This document shows, piece by piece, positions 18,110 to 26,103 of a stretch of DNA of 64,000 bases. Within the stretch, counting starts at the first letter, position 1. Each line of letters begins with the position of its first letter. Origin of the DNA: Oscillospiraceae bacterium. GTDB taxonomy: Bacteria; Bacillota; Clostridia; Oscillospirales; Ruminococcaceae. A model generated the notes under the pieces. It had not been told where the DNA came from, ran no database searches, and saw nothing but the letters and a program-made list of their open reading frames with translations. The position numbers and the translations under genes are program-made. The stretch spans positions 120,161-184,160 of the forward strand of contig JAFTXQ010000013.1 of the NCBI GenBank assembly GCA_017461565.1, written 5' to 3'.

Positions 18110-18268
18110 TTATCTGTGTTTGCGCTTTCGCCTTCGCTGATGAACTGCTACAAAGGCTTTTGTTCTGCTATCATCGGACGGCATCCAAACATCTGTCTTA
18201 CGTGCAGTAGCCTTCGTTACGGCTACTGCGGCGGCAAGCCGAGAATAGATATATCTGTCATGTCTCAA
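18110..18268 (-). CDS. Possible 52-aa basic small protein
   Basis: TTG-initiated frame with GGAG ten bases upstream, giving an Arg/Lys-rich peptide (ends in QRRRKRKHR) with no cysteines. It is flanked on both sides by terminators (18293-18327 and 18064-18108), so it sits in its own small transcriptional slot. It is too short for the start to be certain, and the codon pattern is the only further support. It could equally be non-coding. Confidence 0.35.
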   Translation of the reverse strand: MRHDRYIYSRLAAAVAVTKATARKTDVWMPSDDSRTKAFVAVHQRRRKRKHR

Positions 18269-18292
18269 ATAGCTTCATCTCCTTTCAGGGAT

Positions 18293-18327
18293 AAAAATTG
18301 CACCCCCGCTTTTTTCGGGAGTGCAAC
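18293..18327 (-). terminator. Intrinsic terminator after 81-aa gene
   Basis: Stem TTGCACTCCCG/CGGGGGTGCAA with an A-rich loop, followed by TTTTTAT. It is immediately downstream of the stop at 18329. Confidence 0.75.
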
Positions 18328-18328
18328 G

Positions 18329-18574
18329 TTATTTTTTTATGAGATATTTTTCGATATCTTTTTCAGATTTTATACACACGACATCGGTAGGATAGTCATT
18401 GTATACCGTAATATGATTATGATTACTATCATCAACATATTCTTGAGTTTTGGAACCATCTACATCATGTGAGGAGCGCCCTTTTTTTATATTAGGAATA
18501 CGTTCCTCGAGAGCTTTACATGCTCTCTTGAAATACTCCTCGCTGAAATTATAGCATATAGTGTAATTATACAT
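18329..18574 (-). CDS. Hypothetical 81-aa phage protein
   Basis: Small soluble protein with mixed charge; I do not recognise it. Clear RBS AAGGAGG before ATG 18574, stop directly followed by a terminator. It lies between the minor capsid and scaffold genes, where accessory (moron) genes are often inserted. Base composition is AT-richer than its neighbours, which fits later acquisition. Confidence 0.65.
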   Translation of the reverse strand: MYNYTICYNFSEEYFKRACKALEERIPNIKKGRSSHDVDGSKTQEYVDDSNHNHITVYNDYPTDVVCIKSEKDIEKYLIKK

Positions 18575-18585
18575 AAACGCCCTCC

Positions 18586-20244
18586 TTACAGCTCGAATTT
18601 TTCATTGACCTTTTTATTAGATTTAGATGCCGTTGCCAAAATATCAAGAATTGCTTCATCTCTCGTCATGCCCTTATCGGACATTTTCTTGGCAATCTGT
18701 TCTTCAAATGTCAAATTAGGATGTGATTCATCCAGCCATTTTCTTTCATCTTGGTTGAGCATTAGGTCACGGGCATTGGTTCTAAATTGGTTTCTCAACG
18801 CATGTGCTTGTCTAGCCTGATCCTCGATAGATTTAGTTTTATCGATCATATCAGGTATCATTTTGTCATGAAGCACATACCACTGTCGTGTAACCTTGTC
18901 ACTAAGGCAACCGTTCAAATGCTTGATATCATCGTAATCGCTATGTATGACCTTATCGTTGAATTGATGACGAAGCTGTCGATATTCGTCACTATTATTA
19001 TACAGCATTTTCTTGAATTCGTCAAGTGAAGGCACATCTTTCTTATCCAGTGTTTTGGCAATGATGTTGTATTCCTTCTTAATAGCAGCAACGCCTGATT
19101 TCATAGCCATGCTTTTAGTGAACCCGCCTACAAATGCACGCTCATATTCAGTATAGCAATTTGCAGCTTGGGCAAAGTTCTCATAAAAGTATTTTTGACG
19201 GTTTAGTCGGATACTCGCCGTTGCAAAGGCTTCTTTGTCGCCCGCTGCGTCCGCTACAATGCAGCGATTTTTCTGCTTACGCATTTCTCGCTCCATCTTA
19301 CGCATTTGCTGTTGTGCCTCGTATGCTGTGTACCGCTTGCCCTCATATGTAAAAGGCGGCGGATCTATGTTCTGAAGCTCCTCCTCTGTGTATGCAGGCT
19401 GAGATATGCCGAGGATGATTGGATATACATCATGGCGGCAGTTCGGCTCATCCAGCAGCGACCTGATCTTCTGCTCGTACTCCTCTTGTGTGTACTGTCT
19501 GCCCTGATACACTGCATGAGAGGGACGTGCTCCGCTGTGTGCGGACATCTCCCATCCGTTTGCACCGAACACCTCGCCGTTCTGTTCGGATACGCGGTGA
19601 GCGACGTGCGACACAGAGGTCATCAGAGCAGTGCGGACGGCAGCTTCTACGCTGCGGGATGTGCCGCTCTCATAATCGATCGTTCTGACTCCAGAAGCGG
19701 CGAGCTTATTCACCGCCTGCCTGATGGCGGTTGTATAATCGGTCGCTCCGGTTACCACCTTCATGTGAGCTGCATCCAGTTCCTTGCGGTACATATCCGT
19801 CATGGAGAGATAATATACACGCCCGATGAAATCGTGATCTGCAAATCCGAGAGTGTTGGTGAGGTTTTCGCATTTGCCGTTGGTCTCCTTGATCTGAGCG
19901 GCAATAAGCTTCTGTAGTTCCTTGTTATCTTCCAACGATACAGAAGTATCGCTGCCAGCTCCAAGCATACGTCTGTCAAATTCATCTGACTGTTCAGCTG
20001 CACTGCGGATAAGATCCTCTATTACATCAGCTGCAATGTTATTGATTTCCGCAATTTTGGCAGTGATCTCTTTTGTGGAAAATCCGAGTGATCGTGCTCG
20101 ATATAGCTGATACTCTGCTGTTTCGGTTATCTTAGCCCCCTCGGCTATGCGGCGAGCGATATTGCGAAGGATGTATTCACTGAGATCCGAGTACAGATCA
20201 ACAAGCTCTGTTGGGATATTGCGCTTTTGTTCTGGGGTGAGCAT
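18586..20244 (-). CDS. Phage minor capsid protein 2 (head morphogenesis)
   Basis: 552 aa. Matches the Phage_min_cap2 pattern: an N-terminal helical region (YSDLSEYILRNIARRIAEG), then TSVSHVAHRVSEQNGEVFGANGWEMSAH-type SGARPSHAVYQGRQY, PNCRHDVYPIILG and a MKREMRKQKNR helix. The C-terminal 150 residues are lysine-rich and AT-rich, and look like an added domain. It overlaps the portal stop as TAATG. Confidence 0.87.
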   Translation of the reverse strand: MLTPEQKRNIPTELVDLYSDLSEYILRNIARRIAEGAKITETAEYQLYRARSLGFSTKEITAKIAEINNIAADVIEDLIRSAAEQSDEFDRRMLGAGSDTSVSLEDNKELQKLIAAQIKETNGKCENLTNTLGFADHDFIGRVYYLSMTDMYRKELDAAHMKVVTGATDYTTAIRQAVNKLAASGVRTIDYESGTSRSVEAAVRTALMTSVSHVAHRVSEQNGEVFGANGWEMSAHSGARPSHAVYQGRQYTQEEYEQKIRSLLDEPNCRHDVYPIILGISQPAYTEEELQNIDPPPFTYEGKRYTAYEAQQQMRKMEREMRKQKNRCIVADAAGDKEAFATASIRLNRQKYFYENFAQAANCYTEYERAFVGGFTKSMAMKSGVAAIKKEYNIIAKTLDKKDVPSLDEFKKMLYNNSDEYRQLRHQFNDKVIHSDYDDIKHLNGCLSDKVTRQWYVLHDKMIPDMIDKTKSIEDQARQAHALRNQFRTNARDLMLNQDERKWLDESHPNLTFEEQIAKKMSDKGMTRDEAILDILATASKSNKKVNEKFEL

Positions 20245-21605
20245 TACTCATCACCACCAAACACCTGCGACATCGGCGGCATCATATTCCGAGCGGCTTC
20301 TTCAGATACGCCAAAGTACCATGTCAGAATGTACTCGGGTTTTATGAGTCCAGCCTGCTGGAGCTGCAGCAGACGATTGAACTCGGTACCCGTGTCTTCA
20401 AAGACGGAATCTCCGAACTCAATACCGGGATCTCCATCTGCGACCTCGAAACCGTAAAACTTGACGAGTGTTGTTGTGACCTTTGCAAGAGATTCCAGCA
20501 CGGGGCGGAGCTGTCTCTGCAGCTGACAAACCGTGTTGTATGTGGTCTTATCTTCGGACAGCACCTGTGTGGCGGTAACAAGACCCTTCTGACTATCGAA
20601 AGAGAATGTTCCGCTGGAAACGCCGATCTGCACCTCGTAGAATCGCAGCTCCGTATTAATGGCAGCTTTGAGCTCTGCTTCTCGTATCTGCGGTGCATAA
20701 GCCATTAACTGTTTATCTGGCGCTGTAGTACCATCGCCGTCGATTGTAACGAAATAATCATCGGGAATTCCTTTGTTTTCCTTTATTACGGTTGCATCTC
20801 CGAATATCTTTGAGGACATTTTTCGGAACTCCGCACGATACTCGCTGTGTGCCGCATCGATCTCATGCAGCGTATCGATGCTGTTGGCAAACATGGATAT
20901 CGGCAGCTCGCTGTCGAGGTCTATGTTGTTTGCGTAGGGAGTTCTGTATGTAACTATCATTGGAATGTCAGAGGGTATCTCACCATGCGGCAGCAACTCT
21001 GCCCAGCGGGGAATCTCCTTGAGAACAACTTTTGTCTTGCCCTTTTTCCAAGCAGTGTTGGTGACGCGGTGAACGCCGTTTGCAAAGCAATGGTGCTCAC
21101 GGCGAACATAGATATCGCCATGATAGCGAATGTGTTCAAAAAAGATGCCCTCGGTGATGTGACCGTTCTCATCAAGCGCTATCGGCATAAAGTCACGGGA
21201 TGTGCCGAAGTCATAGAACACCTCGCCTGTGGAGGTCATATACGGCTTTAAGACTGTATATCCACCCGCAAGTGTGAGCTGAGTTATTCTATCGAGATTC
21301 GGTAGCAGGTTTTTCTGAGCATAGCCGTTGAGCCGCTCATCAGCGAGCTGATACTTTATCTCGCCTGTGACAAGCTGGGCGAGGTAAGCGGATGAAACAT
21401 ACGCCATAGGCAGCGGACGGAAGTTCTTGTGAGTAGGCTCCTGCGGGAGAACACGCTGAAACGCGTCCCACCACTCTCTGGTGGCAGACTGCATCGTTCC
21501 GCTTGCCGCTGTATCAAATTTTGAGATATCCGCCGTGTTGTCCATTTTGTCACCTTCCTTTTTAAAGCCATTAAAAAGGCTTTTGATAGTGTTTATAAGG
21601 TTCAT
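20244..21605 (-). CDS. Phage portal protein
   Basis: 453 aa, typical portal length. It shows the SPP1 gp6-like pattern: an ADERLNGYAQKNLL helix, an LTLAGGYTVLKPYM strand pair, PMIVTYRTPYANNID, a long C-terminal helix around LRPVLESLAKVTTTLVKF, and a tail with LLQLQQAGLIKPEY. It forms the DNA entry ring at the capsid vertex and follows the large terminase gene directly. ATG 21605 has AAAGGAG upstream. Confidence 0.9.
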   Translation of the reverse strand: MNLINTIKSLFNGFKKEGDKMDNTADISKFDTAASGTMQSATREWWDAFQRVLPQEPTHKNFRPLPMAYVSSAYLAQLVTGEIKYQLADERLNGYAQKNLLPNLDRITQLTLAGGYTVLKPYMTSTGEVFYDFGTSRDFMPIALDENGHITEGIFFEHIRYHGDIYVRREHHCFANGVHRVTNTAWKKGKTKVVLKEIPRWAELLPHGEIPSDIPMIVTYRTPYANNIDLDSELPISMFANSIDTLHEIDAAHSEYRAEFRKMSSKIFGDATVIKENKGIPDDYFVTIDGDGTTAPDKQLMAYAPQIREAELKAAINTELRFYEVQIGVSSGTFSFDSQKGLVTATQVLSEDKTTYNTVCQLQRQLRPVLESLAKVTTTLVKFYGFEVADGDPGIEFGDSVFEDTGTEFNRLLQLQQAGLIKPEYILTWYFGVSEEAARNMMPPMSQVFGGDE

Positions 21606-22850
21606 TTAAAACTCCTTTATCATGCGGGGGATGTAGCGTTCCCAGCTGTACTCGAAAGAGTCCAGGGAGTCTATATCCGATGTACCGTCATCCAAGCGTG
21701 ACTCTGACGAGACTTTCTCATCCCACACAGCTCCCTTGAATGCATTTGAAAGGCTTTCACATTCCTCTGGGATCATCCTGTACCTGTCGGCAGCCATAAG
21801 TATGGTGGTGGCGAAGATACGGTCATTGATCTCACGCTTGAGCGCGTTTTTCACGACAACTCCCAGCGGTTTCAGATATACTCTGAGTCCCGCTATAAGC
21901 GTCTGCTCGGCAGAATCGGCATACAGAGCTGTGATCTTGCCGTATTTCTTTATGATGGCTTCACAGAAACGGTACACTCTGCCGTACAGATCAAGCGGCG
22001 ACATATTCTTTGCAGGGATACGTTCATGCTTTAGCGAATACAGCAGCTTGAAATCATGTGTCAGTGCCGTGGCGCTCAGAGCATGAGATGATCCGTTACC
22101 GCCGAAGTCCAATCCGATGTTGATGTAATCGAAATGGGGTAGCTTGTCAGCAGTGATACGATAGCTTGCAGGCTTATCGGAAAATATCTTATAGATAGCT
22201 CCCGCTGCTACTACCCAGAGTCCGAGGATAAAGCGGTCATAATATACGCCCGTGTATTCTTTTTTCAGAGCTTTCACATACTCAGGATCAAGCGTGGTAT
22301 TATCGTCAATGCCGAAGAACATACGGAATATATCATCGGCGAGGTTTGCATTGTTGAGGTAGTCGGTAAGCAGCCAGTGCGTAGGCACATCAGGGTTTGT
22401 TGTTGCAATCAGCTTCGCTCTGGGAGTTGACAAACGAGAGAGCAGCATCGTGAAGAAGTCCTTCGGGAACAAAGTCAGCTCATCGCAGTAAGCACCACCG
22501 AGCGTGATACCGCGTATTTTATTCTCGCTGCGTTTGTCATTCGCGCCCTCGAGCATTATCTTCCGCCCAAACAAAACGCCCTCCTTTGTGGAGAGCGAAA
22601 ATGTAAAGTTGTTTTCTCCTACCAAGTCCTGCAGCGGGAGCAGACAATTGCGCTTCAGAGTTTGCAAGGACTTGGCGCACATCATATATAGATAGTCCTT
22701 GGGACGGGAGGCTACCCATGCCGCCCAAAGTATGAGAGATATCCACGTCTTGCCAGAACGAACCGAGCCCTCAAGAACGTTAAGGCGCTTCAGCTCATTA
22801 TCCTTGAATTTGCGTATGAGCAGCTTCTGTTTCTCTGTAAATTCAAGCAT
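21606..22850 (-). CDS. Terminase large subunit (PBSX-type)
   Basis: 414 aa. Packaging ATPase-nuclease with Walker A LEGSVRSGKT (residues about 27-36), Walker B GGAYCDEL (about 140) and the C-terminal RNase H-like nuclease beginning YINIGLDFGGNGSS (about 248). Length and motif spacing fit Terminase_3. Mu itself uses a different terminase, so packaging has been borrowed from a siphophage lineage. It overlaps the small subunit by eight bases. Confidence 0.93.
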   Translation of the reverse strand: MLEFTEKQKLLIRKFKDNELKRLNVLEGSVRSGKTWISLILWAAWVASRPKDYLYMMCAKSLQTLKRNCLLPLQDLVGENNFTFSLSTKEGVLFGRKIMLEGANDKRSENKIRGITLGGAYCDELTLFPKDFFTMLLSRLSTPRAKLIATTNPDVPTHWLLTDYLNNANLADDIFRMFFGIDDNTTLDPEYVKALKKEYTGVYYDRFILGLWVVAAGAIYKIFSDKPASYRITADKLPHFDYINIGLDFGGNGSSHALSATALTHDFKLLYSLKHERIPAKNMSPLDLYGRVYRFCEAIIKKYGKITALYADSAEQTLIAGLRVYLKPLGVVVKNALKREINDRIFATTILMAADRYRMIPEECESLSNAFKGAVWDEKVSSESRLDDGTSDIDSLDSFEYSWERYIPRMIKEF

Positions 22851-23301
22851 TCCTCAGCGCCTCCAGTATCTCAGAGAGCTTACCCTCGCCGTCTCCGGTC
22901 TTGCCGCCCGTGCGGGAATAGCCCTCCGGCTTCTTGTTAATGAGGAAAAACTCAATTGCGGACTGAGAAGGAGCAATATGCTTCAGTGCTATTTCTACAC
23001 TGCGTCTGCCGTTGATGATTTTCTCCTTGCGTTCAGTGACGGTATAGCCCGTTGCGGCTCTGTACAGAGCCTGCTCTACTTCGGAAGCTATCAGTTCGGA
23101 GTTCTCTGCGAGCATGGCAGCCACACCCTCGTGCTTGGCTTTGATCTCGGCTATGCGTTTCTGCCGCTTGGTAGGATTATTGGTCGACAGGAATGCGTTG
23201 ACCAGCTCCTGCACGGCTGAGGTCGATTCGTTGCCGCTATGTTTCTCATAGTCTGCAATAGCTGCTCCGAGTGCTGCTATACTTTTCTTTTTCTTACTCA
23301 C
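22843..23301 (-). CDS. Terminase small subunit
   Basis: 152 aa from the GTG at 23301, which has GGAAGTG upstream. A long charged N-terminal helical region is followed by the family tract ALYRAATGYTVTERKEKI and SQSAIEFFLINKKPEGYS. It recognises phage DNA and recruits the large subunit. Its location after the NusG paralogue makes it the first structural or packaging gene of the late operon. Confidence 0.8.
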   Translation of the reverse strand: MSKKKKSIAALGAAIADYEKHSGNESTSAVQELVNAFLSTNNPTKRQKRIAEIKAKHEGVAAMLAENSELIASEVEQALYRAATGYTVTERKEKIINGRRSVEIALKHIAPSQSAIEFFLINKKPEGYSRTGGKTGDGEGKLSEILEALRNA

Positions 23302-23370
23302 GCTGTCACTTCCTTTCTGCTTTTTCGTATAAAGCACCTTTAAAAGCGTTAAAATTGCCTTTAAAACAAA

Positions 23371-23414
23371 CTTTTGCGGCGGGATAGGGTAACTTCCCCA
23401 TCACGCCGCAAAAG
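23371..23414 (-). terminator. Long hairpin between NusG paralogue and terminase genes
   Basis: A perfect 11-bp outer stem CTTTTGCGGCG/CGCCGCAAAAG encloses a second GAUGGG/CCCUAUC pairing; a T-rich tract follows. It could be a terminator or a recognition hairpin for the adjacent NusG paralogue. A second small hairpin, ATATCCG-AA-CGGATAT, abuts the nusG-like stop codon. Confidence 0.6.
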
Positions 23415-23491
23415 CGTGTTTCTGCGCGTTCTGTGCGTTTCCTTGAAATCGCTCTTTTTTTAGGGCATGCTCCGCCATATCCGTTCGGATA

Positions 23492-24028
23492 TCATGTACC
23501 CGCAGATAACGGAATATGCTTCGCTGATCCAGAGCTGATCGATGGAACAGCAGGCGGATTGTCAAACTCGACCGTGAACGTTACTCTGTAATGCTCACCG
23601 TACATGGTAACATCCGCCGTGGCGCGTCTGCCGCGCCTGTTAAATCTGATTATCTTATGTTCAAGAGCCTTCAGGAAGCCTTCGGTGATATGGAGGATAC
23701 CATCCTTGACGTATCCTCTTGATACTCCAATGCACTCGCCGCCGTTGCAGAGTGCACGGATATATTCCTCTTCAGTGTCCGACAGCTGAGATCTGCTGAC
23801 AAAGCGGATTACGCCGTCGCACTTTTTTACATCATAGTAAAGGTCGGGCTGAAGCTCGTTTATATCGAGGAACACATAGCCATCGAACAGCACATCCTCT
23901 CGGCTGCACCACTGACCACGCTTGCGTTCAGTGACAAGCTTTCTCGGAGAGTATGCAGCCACGCCCTTTCGGCGGAGCTGCTCCACCACATAGGACTCTC
24001 TGCCACACTGGCAGTATAATACGAACAT
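23492..24028 (-). CDS. Prophage NusG-family (LoaP-like) transcription elongation factor
   Basis: 178 aa. The N-terminal NGN domain (MFVLYCQCGRESYVVEQLRR, KGVAAYSPRK, then SREDVLFDGYVFLDI) would bind the RNA polymerase clamp. The C-terminal part (about 115-178) has the KOW pattern GFLKALEHKIIRFNRRGRRATADV. Specialised NusG paralogues (RfaH, LoaP) drive processive antitermination of long operons. The gene is at the start of a late operon broken by at least five terminators. I infer an antitermination role; it is not shown by the sequence alone. Confidence 0.82.
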   Translation of the reverse strand: MFVLYCQCGRESYVVEQLRRKGVAAYSPRKLVTERKRGQWCSREDVLFDGYVFLDINELQPDLYYDVKKCDGVIRFVSRSQLSDTEEEYIRALCNGGECIGVSRGYVKDGILHITEGFLKALEHKIIRFNRRGRRATADVTMYGEHYRVTFTVEFDNPPAVPSISSGSAKHIPLSAGT

Positions 24029-24582
24029 CAGCCGTCCTCCTGATTCTTGGAATTGATAAACTGCACGATCTGACTGTACAGCTCCGGAGCTTCCTTCGCC
24101 ATAGCCTCGAAGATATCCTCCTTGAAGCTCTCAAATGCTACATCCTTGAGGTTTTTCACTCGGACATCGCTCTCGCTCTTGTGAGCCACCGCTCTGATGA
24201 GCGCCGTGCATCGGTCAATTAGCTTCAGCGGATCTGCTTCCTTCAGCGCATCATCATCCATGCTTCTGACCGCTTCCAGCACCCTGTGAGATACCAGACG
24301 GGCAATGCCCTCTGTGGTATCAAGCTGCGGATACTTAGACATTTCTTCGGTAAGCGTTCTCATATTTTCGGATGCAAGCCTTAGATCCTGAACCGTTGCG
24401 TTAAGACCCTGTGCATATCTGCACACCGCCGCTTCAGATAAAGTCACATTTGCAGTTTCTTTTACAAAATTGCACACATCACGATAAGTATAATTTCCGA
24501 GAATCATCTGCTCGACTGCTTCCTTGATATCACAGGGAAGAGCATCTATCTTGCTGTGTTTGCGATTTCTGTTACGAGACAT
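24028..24582 (-). CDS. Mu gp27-like DUF3486 family protein
   Basis: 184 aa, helical. The pattern KIDALPCDIKEAVEQMILGNYTYRDVCNFV then LSEAAVCRYAQGL matches DUF3486 (Mu gp27), which looks like an HTH-containing terminase-small-like protein. It is one of the Mu-specific genes retained in this chimaeric phage. Its stop codon overlaps the start of the NusG paralogue by one base. Confidence 0.78.
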   Translation of the reverse strand: MSRNRNRKHSKIDALPCDIKEAVEQMILGNYTYRDVCNFVKETANVTLSEAAVCRYAQGLNATVQDLRLASENMRTLTEEMSKYPQLDTTEGIARLVSHRVLEAVRSMDDDALKEADPLKLIDRCTALIRAVAHKSESDVRVKNLKDVAFESFKEDIFEAMAKEAPELYSQIVQFINSKNQEDG

Positions 24583-24586
24583 CTCC

Positions 24587-24916
24587 TCACCGCCTTATGC
24601 AAGGATCGTCAATGCTGCCGTTAAGGAGCTGTATCCCTTTTGCGGTGAGCTTAGCTTCCAACATTGAGAACTCCGCATCCGCCAGATCTGCCACTGCGGT
24701 ATGCGAACTGCGGATTCTCAATTTGATGTACCCCGATTCTGTGAGGTAGTTTACGCAGTCGGTTACATCGTTCAGTGTCACTGTGCTCTCCAGTGCGTCC
24801 GCAACGCATTCAAGCTGTGTATAATCTTCACGCATGACGTTTATAGTTTGTAAGACAGTACGGTTATTGCGGCGAAAAGCCATCCTGCGTACTTCTTCAG
24901 CGTTATTCTGTGCCAT
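24587..24916 (-). CDS. Mu gp26-like winged-helix protein
   Basis: 109 aa, predicted winged helix (YTQLECVADALESTVTLNDVTDCVNYLTESGYIKLRI). It occupies the position of gp26 in Mu-like phages, between a membrane protein and the gp27 homologue. Probably DNA-binding or a structural accessory; no direct evidence. Confidence 0.6.
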   Translation of the reverse strand: MAQNNAEEVRRMAFRRNNRTVLQTINVMREDYTQLECVADALESTVTLNDVTDCVNYLTESGYIKLRIRSSHTAVADLADAEFSMLEAKLTAKGIQLLNGSIDDPCIRR

Positions 24917-24918
24917 TG

Positions 24919-25230
24919 TCAGCTTCCCCTCCTCATATCATCTAGTTTTGTTTCGAGCCTCGTCATAGTTCTTACAAAATCATTGCTGCGAACAGTGTTT
25001 TCTTTTAAGAAATCAATGTTACTTTCAATTTTTTCAATAGACTTTTTCAGCTCGTCGAGTTCAGATTTACTGGCGTATTTTTCGTCGGCGCGGTCAAGCT
25101 TCGCCTGAAGCTCATGTACCTGTCTTTTTGAGGCACAGTCATTGAGCTTATCAAAGAAATGTTTCAGAAAAAAGCCGATAACACCTATTCCCCCTGAAAT
25201 TATTAGATTAAAAATCGTATTGAAATCCAT
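24919..25230 (-). CDS. Membrane-anchored coiled-coil phage protein (gp25-like)
   Basis: 103 aa: one N-terminal hydrophobic helix (about residues 6-24) followed by a continuous coiled coil (about 28-100). First gene of the late transcript. A similar small TM/coiled-coil gene occurs just before gp26/gp27 in Mu relatives. Function unknown. Confidence 0.6.
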   Translation of the reverse strand: MDFNTIFNLIISGGIGVIGFFLKHFFDKLNDCASKRQVHELQAKLDRADEKYASKSELDELKKSIEKIESNIDFLKENTVRSNDFVRTMTRLETKLDDMRRGS

Positions 25231-25269
25231 ACCGTCACCTCTTTCGGTGTGTGATTATTTATTGATGAA

Positions 25270-25325
25270 ATTATACTATTAAAATGTGTTTCTGTACATC
25301 ATGGAATTGTGCGCAGTTTTGTGCG
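25270..25325 (-). promoter_or_regulatory. Candidate activator-dependent late promoter
   Basis: Minus-strand TATAAT at 25275-25270 with no recognisable -35 hexamer at the right distance. Upstream lies a direct repeat of CGCACAA (25325-25319 and 25313-25307), 12 bp apart, roughly one helical turn. This is what an activator-dependent promoter would look like. The only activator candidate is the Mor/C-type protein encoded just upstream. Confidence 0.6.
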
Positions 25326-25338
25326 TGAAATAACGGCG

Positions 25339-25373
25339 CAAAAAAAGCGCCTCGGAGTATTATCCGAAGCACT
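25339..25373 (-). terminator. Terminator closing the early/middle operon
   Basis: Ten-base-pair stem GTGCTTCGGA/TCCGAGGCGC (two to three G-U pairs) followed by seven T residues, directly after the Mor-type gene. It separates early and late transcription. Confidence 0.85.
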
Positions 25374-25378
25374 AAAGA

Positions 25379-25645
25379 TTATTTTGTAAGCAGCTTCCTC
25401 ACATCCGAAGCCGTAAGCTGAAGGTCGCGGGCAATTTGTTCTATACTATCACCCTTCTGTTTACGGCAGCGCACATGATCGGCGAGCTCTGGGGCAGGTA
25501 CAAGTGACTTGGCTTTCGGGATCCACAGCCGATCTCCTCCGTATACATCCATTAAAGCTCGGTAATTATCTATACCGATAACATCCACGACCGCCTGCTG
25601 CTCCTCGTTAAGGTGGTGGAGCTGCACCAGATCAGACATTGCCAT
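25379..25645 (-). CDS. Mor/C-type late transcription activator
   Basis: 88 aa. The pattern is that of the Mor activator family: IGIDNYRALMDVYGGDRLWIP, then a C-terminal HTH GDSIEQIARDLQLTASDVRKLL. Mor and C turn on middle and late transcription in Mu. Start ATG 25645 has GAGGTG six bases upstream and overlaps the gemA stop. It is the last gene before the terminator, and a promoter lacking a -35 box lies just beyond. Confidence 0.82.
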   Translation of the reverse strand: MAMSDLVQLHHLNEEQQAVVDVIGIDNYRALMDVYGGDRLWIPKAKSLVPAPELADHVRCRKQKGDSIEQIARDLQLTASDVRKLLTK

Positions 25646-26102
25646 TGCGTTCACCTCGTTTCTTTCGTTGTTCCGTGTTTATATACCTTTTTAGAGTTTC
25701 TATTATCTTATTGCCGTCCGAAGATGTGCATCCAGCAAATATACCGCCGCTTGGTGCAGATCTTCCTGTTACCTGTGTTATTACTCCGCCAAGTCTGTTG
25801 CGCACCGAAACGGATGACGGAGAAAGCTCTGCCAGAAGATACATTAAACGGAATGCCTTGTTCTTCTGCTCTTCCGACATCCTATCAGGAGCTTTTGCCT
25901 GCTTAAACCCGCGGGAGAATTCCTGCAGTTTCTTGATAATAAAATCCGCCTGTTCATCAGTCAGATCGGAGATATGCTGCTTATCCGGATACCACTGCTG
26001 CACCCAAAGGTGAAGTTCGTCATCTGTGCCGCGGGAGCTGTTCAGCATATCACATCTGGCTCCCAGTGCATATATCTTCTTTTTCTGCTCCTTAGTAGCC
26101 AT
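25632..26102 (-). CDS. GemA/Gp16-like regulatory protein (DUF1018)
   Basis: 156 aa. Matches the Mu Gp16/GemA pattern: EQKKKIYALGARCDML near the start, a middle LTDEQADFIIKKLQEF segment and a C-terminal helix after GCTSSDGNKIIETLKRY. GemA-type proteins in Mu influence host gene expression and DNA topology. It is positioned directly before the Mor-type gene, as in Mu-like phages. Confidence 0.75.
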   Translation of the reverse strand: MATKEQKKKIYALGARCDMLNSSRGTDDELHLWVQQWYPDKQHISDLTDEQADFIIKKLQEFSRGFKQAKAPDRMSEEQKNKAFRLMYLLAELSPSSVSVRNRLGGVITQVTGRSAPSGGIFAGCTSSDGNKIIETLKRYINTEQRKKRGERNGNV

Positions 26103-26103
26103 A

